From assembly GCA_903915035.1 (NCBI GenBank), contig CAIWRI010000078.1, positions 1 through 64,000 on the forward strand: a stretch of 64,000 bases of DNA. The letters are read 5' to 3'. The translations under genes were made by a program, and so were the position numbers. The stretch is from an uncultured Nitrosomonadales bacterium. GTDB taxonomy: Bacteria > Pseudomonadota > Gammaproteobacteria > Burkholderiales > Gallionellaceae. Of this stretch, positions 59,391-64,000 are shown one piece after another (the first letter of the stretch is position 1; each line of letters starts with the position of its first letter). The notes beneath the pieces are model-generated. The model made no database searches and was not told the origin of the DNA. It saw only the letters and a program-made list of their open reading frames with translations.

Positions 59391-60559
59391 TCCTTGGCCT
59401 CTGCCTCGGCACGTTGCCTTTCGGCGAAATCATCCGCGTCATCCAGCGCGATACATTCCTCGGTAAGCTGTACCAGGTCGGTATCAACAAATGCCTCACC
59501 TGCGCCCATAAATTTGAGCTTCTTCCCAATGTTCGGAATCTCAAAGAACCGGCGTATGCGGCTTAAGCCAGCGGTATTCTTATAGACGTACTGTACAGAC
59601 TTCCGCGCTTCATCATCTTCCAAATAATTCAAAATCATCGGACTATGTGTCGTCACAATAATTTGCTGTTGAGCATTCACTAATATATCAACCAACTTTT
59701 CGATTATTTCAGGATTGATGCCATTCTCGATCTCGTCCAGCAAAACTAGCGGATGATCAGATTCTGCCTGAGCCAAAATCGCTAATATTCGCAACACCCC
59801 ATCGCTCAAGTGCGTTGCTTCCGTTTCCAGAGTTTGTTCTCCGAACTGTTCAACCACCATGAGTTTTTTCCAACCAGCCCGCATACTTGCAACCCTGAAG
59901 TCAATCAGATTTGGGTAAAACAACTTTAATAACACCAGTAAGTGAGCTTTCGCATCTCCTTTTATGTTATGTAGGAAACCAGAAAGTTTTTCCCCACCCG
60001 CACCGATGTCCTTATCATCTGTTCTTGCACGCTTGCGCAGCAAATGCGGAGAAAGTAACTCCAACGAACGGGTACGTCTGAGTACATCACGAAATTCCAG
60101 AATTGATGGCGGAAGCTCACTATCCTTGAGTTGAGAAATAATTGAGCCTTGAAAAATAAATGAAATTGGCTGTTTTCGTCCTTCAGTGTGGTACTCGTGC
60201 CCACGGGAAGTAAAAATAAGTTCATTATCTAATTGGACTCTTTCCCACGAACAGCGCAAGTCAGAGCGGTTAAAGCCAGCATGCCAATTCAGAAGTTGTC
60301 CCGCCTGAGTACGATATTGGACTCGTATGAGTATATTGCTTGCCTTGAAAAGTTTGCAGTTCAAATCCTGTGCTGTCCAGCCACGGGAATCCAGCCAACT
60401 CAATACATTGCCAGTCATTAACTGAGAAATGAAATCGATCCCTTGGAGTATCGTGCTTTTACCCACCCCATTCATCCCGATAAAACAATTGAATTTACTG
60501 AGTGGAAAAGCCAGATTTCCAGCAGACTTAAAATTGGTTATGAATATATTTTCAATCAT
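59387..60559 (-). CDS. RecF/OLD-like AAA ATPase (cassette 3)
   Basis: IFITNFKSAGNLAFPL, CFIGMNGVGKSTILQGID, PLVLLDEIENGINPEII, IIVTTHSPMILNYL. Confidence 0.87.
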   Translation of the reverse strand: MIENIFITNFKSAGNLAFPLSKFNCFIGMNGVGKSTILQGIDFISQLMTGNVLSWLDSRGWTAQDLNCKLFKASNILIRVQYRTQAGQLLNWHAGFNRSDLRCSWERVQLDNELIFTSRGHEYHTEGRKQPISFIFQGSIISQLKDSELPPSILEFRDVLRRTRSLELLSPHLLRKRARTDDKDIGAGGEKLSGFLHNIKGDAKAHLLVLLKLFYPNLIDFRVASMRAGWKKLMVVEQFGEQTLETEATHLSDGVLRILAILAQAESDHPLVLLDEIENGINPEIIEKLVDILVNAQQQIIVTTHSPMILNYLEDDEARKSVQYVYKNTAGLSRIRRFFEIPNIGKKLKFMGAGEAFVDTDLVQLTEECIALDDADDFAERQRAEAEAKE

Positions 60560-63500
60560 CAGAACTACCTCCAGTCACTGCTTTTACATCAGATAATAAG
60601 TCGCCAAACTTGCCGTAGTTCACCTTCACGCCATCGTCCAGATCCAGTTGGATGCGCATGTCGGCATAGTGGCGGAGTTTTTCGTCGTAGGCTAACAGCT
60701 CAACATGTTTCTTGCGCAGCACTTCGATTTGTTTGTTGATCTTGTTACGGGCAGCGGTCACAGTGGCGGCGTCACGATCCTTGGTCAGCATCTCGATACG
60801 TGACTGGATTTTACTGGTCAGCGGCACGACATATTCGGCGCGCATCCGCGCAAGGGTGCCTTCGTGATAACGATGCAGATAGACCAGTGCCTGAAACGCT
60901 CCTTGCTTACCGCTGGAGAACAGCCAGTAGATCGGGCGTTTCTTGTACATTTGCAGGTGATTCTTGTAAAAGCTGGTCGCGAGATAACGGCGGATAGTTT
61001 CTTCCAATGTTTCGTTGCCCTTCATACCCAGACTTTCCGCCAACCACTGTAGATTAGTGGCAAGTAGTGAGTGGTTAGTGGTCAGTGGCGAGTGGTCAGA
61101 AAGACAGTGGTCAGTGGTCAGTGGCGAGTGGCCAGAAAGACAGTGGTCACTAATCACTGTTTCTCCACTAGTCACTGAACACTGGTCACTAATCACTGCT
61201 TCTCCACTGGTCACTGAACACTGGTCACTAATCACTGTTTCTCCACTGTTCACTGTTTCTCCACTGTTCACTGTTTCTCCACTAATCACTGTTTCTCCAC
61301 TGTCCACTGCCTTGTCTCCCCATACGGCCAGCAGGAATTCGCTGATACGATTAGCGGCATCATCCTCAAACCAGAACTCGTCGGTAAGCGGCACGATACC
61401 ATCGGCGTCGGCGGGGAACAGATTTTGTAGGGGCGAATTCATTCGCCCTTGGGCGGATAAATCCGCCCCTACCCCATTGTAGATTTCCCAGAACCGTTCA
61501 TTTCCCGAATGCGCGTAAATCAACCCCGGCCTATCCAGTCGATACCGCCCCATCATGCAACCGATAGCATAGGAGATCAGGCGCTGGCAATCTTTCTCGC
61601 GGTCGGCACGAGCGAGGGTGATCTGTTCTTCGGGAACTTCGGGGGACAGTTCGTCTTGCAGACCGTAGGCTTCGATGAAAATGCGGTTGTTTTGTTCTTC
61701 CAATGTTTTCGTTATGCTAATATTGTCATTTAACACTAATAGCCAACTATTCCACGTCGCCTCAATACTTTTGCATTTTATGGGGGTTGCCACCAAAGGG
61801 TTATAAATATAATCCCATGAAGTTTCTACCCAATCCCAGTCTTGTTTCGCTAAATCAACAATTGTTGAAGTATTGGATTCAATTTCTTCAAAATAGGGTT
61901 CCAGTAAAGTTAGATTAAATGGCAATGCTGCGATATTACCTGGCTGAAAATTTAAAGTAGGGTTTATAGAACACAAAAATTCAAACGTCGGTTTTGCAGA
62001 CAAAAATGCCAAAACGAGATTGTGAAATTTTTCATCAGGAAATGCTGATGAGCCACCATTATCAAACAAAAAACCTTTTTCGCACTTTCGAGCACTAAAG
62101 AATGCTGAAGTAACTGCTGACCAAGTTACTGACGGCTTGAAATACTTGTCCCTATTAATTATTCGTCCGGTAGAGTTAACCTTCGAGCCGGACACTAAAT
62201 CTATATAGTCACATATTGTTTTTCCATTATTTTCATAATTAATGACATACATATTGTTGCCATACCATTTTTTAAAACCACCACCTTTATTGTATGGAAA
62301 AAACTTCTTATTACTTGCAAGTGCTTCCGGTGCAGTCCCATAACCAAATCCTATTTTCTGGATAGAAACCTCAGACCAATTTCGAACAAATAATTCATTC
62401 TTTGTTGTGTTCATCCCCGCACAAGGTCGAGTGAAGGCACCTAAAGAAGAGCTTTTTTCAAATATGTCACGAACCGCATGCCCTAACCAATATGCCACAG
62501 GACTTCCCGGAATTTTTTTAAAATCATCCGGCTTCACTATTTTGAGACGATTATTTTGAACGGGAAATTTTAAAGGAACCCCCTCTTCGTTTACATCATC
62601 ATTTTTACAGTATGAAAAGCTACCCTCATAAGCATCAATGTGCTTATTCCAAAATATGGTAGCAGCGGTACCAAATGCAATGCCCATTACCCCATTGCCC
62701 ATATGTACCATACAATAGAGCGTTTTTTTACCTAGTAAATTATTCCGCATCACTTCAAACGACGACAAGAACATCCAGCTCTGCATCGTTACCATGCTAT
62801 TCAAACCTGTTGCTTTGCACCAACCAAAGCCACGTTCGATAAACATAGCAAACAAATCAGCCTTACTATTTGGAAATCGCTCCCCTGAAAAACTCTTTAA
62901 CTCAGGGTTCATCCCCTTACCGCCCATATACGGCGGATTCGCTACAACAGCATCAAACTGCATTCCCAGAACTTTCGCCTGCCCAACCAGCGGCAACAAC
63001 TGTTGTACTGCCGACTCGGAGAGCAGATCGCCGTTCTTGATAGCCAGCTGCAAGCTCTCCGCCATCGTCGCCAGTTTTACATTCAACGCCTGCGGGATTT
63101 GTATCAACGAGCCGAAGGTCTTTGCATGAGTGAAGGTATCGATCAGCATGCGTACGGCTTGAGCTTCCTCAGACACGGCACGGACGGAGCTGTTTGATTT
63201 CAATGCTGGTGACTCGTCAAAGCTCATTTGCGGACGACTGCCGGGAAAGAGATCGTCATCCCCGAAGCCACTCGTTAACGCCTTTGCGGACAAGGGAAAT
63301 AAAGCCTGAACGATTGCATCCACATCCAGCCCACGACTCTCCTGCAAAGCCAGCACATTGAGAGTTGGCGGATTATCGAGCAGACGGCGATCATCGGCAC
63401 GAGCCTTCATCAGCAATGCAAATCCAGCCAGTTGCGCGGCGCGATCATCGATATCCAGACCGAAAAGATTCTTTTCCAGAATCAGACGGGGAATGTCGCG

Positions 63501-64000
63501 TAAACGATAGCCGCGTTCCAGATAGATACCCTTCAGTACCTCATATCCTTCAACCAAAATGTGACCGGAGCCGCAGGCAGGATCGAGCATCGTGATAGTT
63601 TCAGGATTCAGACTGCCGCCATCTTCACCCATGCGAGTCTGAATAAGCGCATCCAACTGAGCCTGAACTTCCGGCGTTTGCTCGGCAGGTTCTATGTAAT
63701 AAGCCCATTCACTCTTCAGCGTTGAAGCAGGATTCGCCATCAACCACAGGCGACCGACGCTGTTTTGCACAAGATATTTAACAATCCAGTTAGGGGTAAA
63801 TAGCTGGGTGGCGGCGGGAATATCCTCGCTCTTAACCACTTTGCCGATCACTTCATCCTTCTTCTCACTGATGTAAAACTGGTACAGCCAACCGATAATC
63901 TCGACTTCCTGCCAGTCTTCTTCGGGAATAGCAGCTACCAGCTTGGCGATGACTGAATCAGTGCGCAACAGATTGTCCGGCAACAGCAACTCGGTTTCAT
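60552..64000 (-). CDS. pglX: BREX adenine-specific DNA methyltransferase PglX (5' part beyond the window)
   Basis: LDPACGSGHILVEGYEVL and VVANPPYMGGKGMN; frame remains open to the window edge past the ORF-track TTG. Confidence 0.93.
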   Translation of the reverse strand, partial: ETELLLPDNLLRTDSVIAKLVAAIPEEDWQEVEIIGWLYQFYISEKKDEVIGKVVKSEDIPAATQLFTPNWIVKYLVQNSVGRLWLMANPASTLKSEWAYYIEPAEQTPEVQAQLDALIQTRMGEDGGSLNPETITMLDPACGSGHILVEGYEVLKGIYLERGYRLRDIPRLILEKNLFGLDIDDRAAQLAGFALLMKARADDRRLLDNPPTLNVLALQESRGLDVDAIVQALFPLSAKALTSGFGDDDLFPGSRPQMSFDESPALKSNSSVRAVSEEAQAVRMLIDTFTHAKTFGSLIQIPQALNVKLATMAESLQLAIKNGDLLSESAVQQLLPLVGQAKVLGMQFDAVVANPPYMGGKGMNPELKSFSGERFPNSKADLFAMFIERGFGWCKATGLNSMVTMQSWMFLSSFEVMRNNLLGKKTLYCMVHMGNGVMGIAFGTAATIFWNKHIDAYEGSFSYCKNDDVNEEGVPLKFPVQNNRLKIVKPDDFKKIPGSPVAYWLGHAVRDIFEKSSSLGAFTRPCAGMNTTKNELFVRNWSEVSIQKIGFGYGTAPEALASNKKFFPYNKGGGFKKWYGNNMYVINYENNGKTICDYIDLVSGSKVNSTGRIINRDKYFKPSVTWSAVTSAFFSARKCEKGFLFDNGGSSAFPDEKFHNLVLAFLSAKPTFEFLCSINPTLNFQPGNIAALPFNLTLLEPYFEEIESNTSTIVDLAKQDWDWVETSWDYIYNPLVATPIKCKSIEATWNSWLLVLNDNISITKTLEEQNNRIFIEAYGLQDELSPEVPEEQITLARADREKDCQRLISYAIGCMMGRYRLDRPGLIYAHSGNERFWEIYNGVGADLSAQGRMNSPLQNLFPADADGIVPLTDEFWFEDDAANRISEFLLAVWGDKAVDSGETVISGETVNSGETVNSGETVISDQCSVTSGEAVISDQCSVTSGETVISDHCLSGHSPLTTDHCLSDHSPLTTNHSLLATNLQWLAESLGMKGNETLEETIRRYLATSFYKNHLQMYKKRPIYWLFSSGKQGAFQALVYLHRYHEGTLARMRAEYVVPLTSKIQSRIEMLTKDRDAATVTAARNKINKQIEVLRKKHVELLAYDEKLRHYADMRIQLDLDDGVKVNYGKFGDLLSDVKAVTGGSSDD
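61053..61311. repeat. In-frame variable short repeat block (18-, 36- and 39-nt units) inside pglX
   Basis: AGTGGTCAGTGGCGAGTGGTCAGAAAGAC... and CACTAATCACTG(T/C)TTCTCCACT... units; encodes GETVNS, DHCLSxHSPLTT, SDQCSVTSGEAVI repeats. Confidence 0.9.
61427..61472. repeat. 46-bp double-hairpin palindromic repeat inserted in-frame in pglX
   Basis: GTAGGGGCGAATTCATTCGCCCTTGGGCGGATAAATCCGCCCCTAC; encodes GVGADLSAQGRMNSPL. Confidence 0.85.

Noticed and set aside
61053-61311. Possible CRISPR or phase-variable frameshift tract in pglX
   Set aside because: No repeat-spacer structure, and unit lengths are multiples of three so copy-number change would not switch the frame on or off; kept only as a length-variable linker.
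49977-64000. Prophage
   Set aside because: No structural, integrase or lysis genes recognised; content is BREX plus ATPase/nuclease cassettes.

Overview
The window is a Gram-negative, probably betaproteobacterial, chromosomal segment. From left to right it holds: an IS30-family transposase tail abutting a TadG-like C-terminal fragment; a tad/Flp pilus operon (TadE x2, CpaE/TadZ, CpaF/TadA, TadB, TadC); a cyanophycin locus (two cphA-type synthetases plus a dedicated ABC transporter and DUF1854 protein); MacAB-like and CzcCBA/CusCBA-like efflux systems separated by a scar of gene debris; clpB, nadC, psd, rquA, thrC, hom, an aminotransferase, and a MoxR-DUF58-transglutaminase cluster; a c-di-GMP/two-component cluster (GGDEF, REC-PAS-HD-GYP, TolC, PhnD-like SBP, histidine kinase); queD; and tRNA-Ser(UGA). 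From about 50 kb to the end is a BREX type 1 locus on the minus strand (partial pglX, pglZ, brxL). The most unusual part is the interval between pglX and pglZ. It contains three consecutive, different ATPase + TOPRIM/DUF4276/DUF4435-like gene pairs, one of them PARIS-like (AriA/AriB-like). The pairs are separated by two extra standalone copies of the last ~40-50 codons of pglX. Each tail copy is translationally coupled to a downstream ATPase. By eye the copies are nearly identical in protein but differ at many synonymous sites. This looks like a modular, expandable defence-cassette array built on the pglX 3' end. pglX itself carries two in-frame repeat insertions, and related repeats occur elsewhere in the window. 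All family calls come from motif recognition without database searches.
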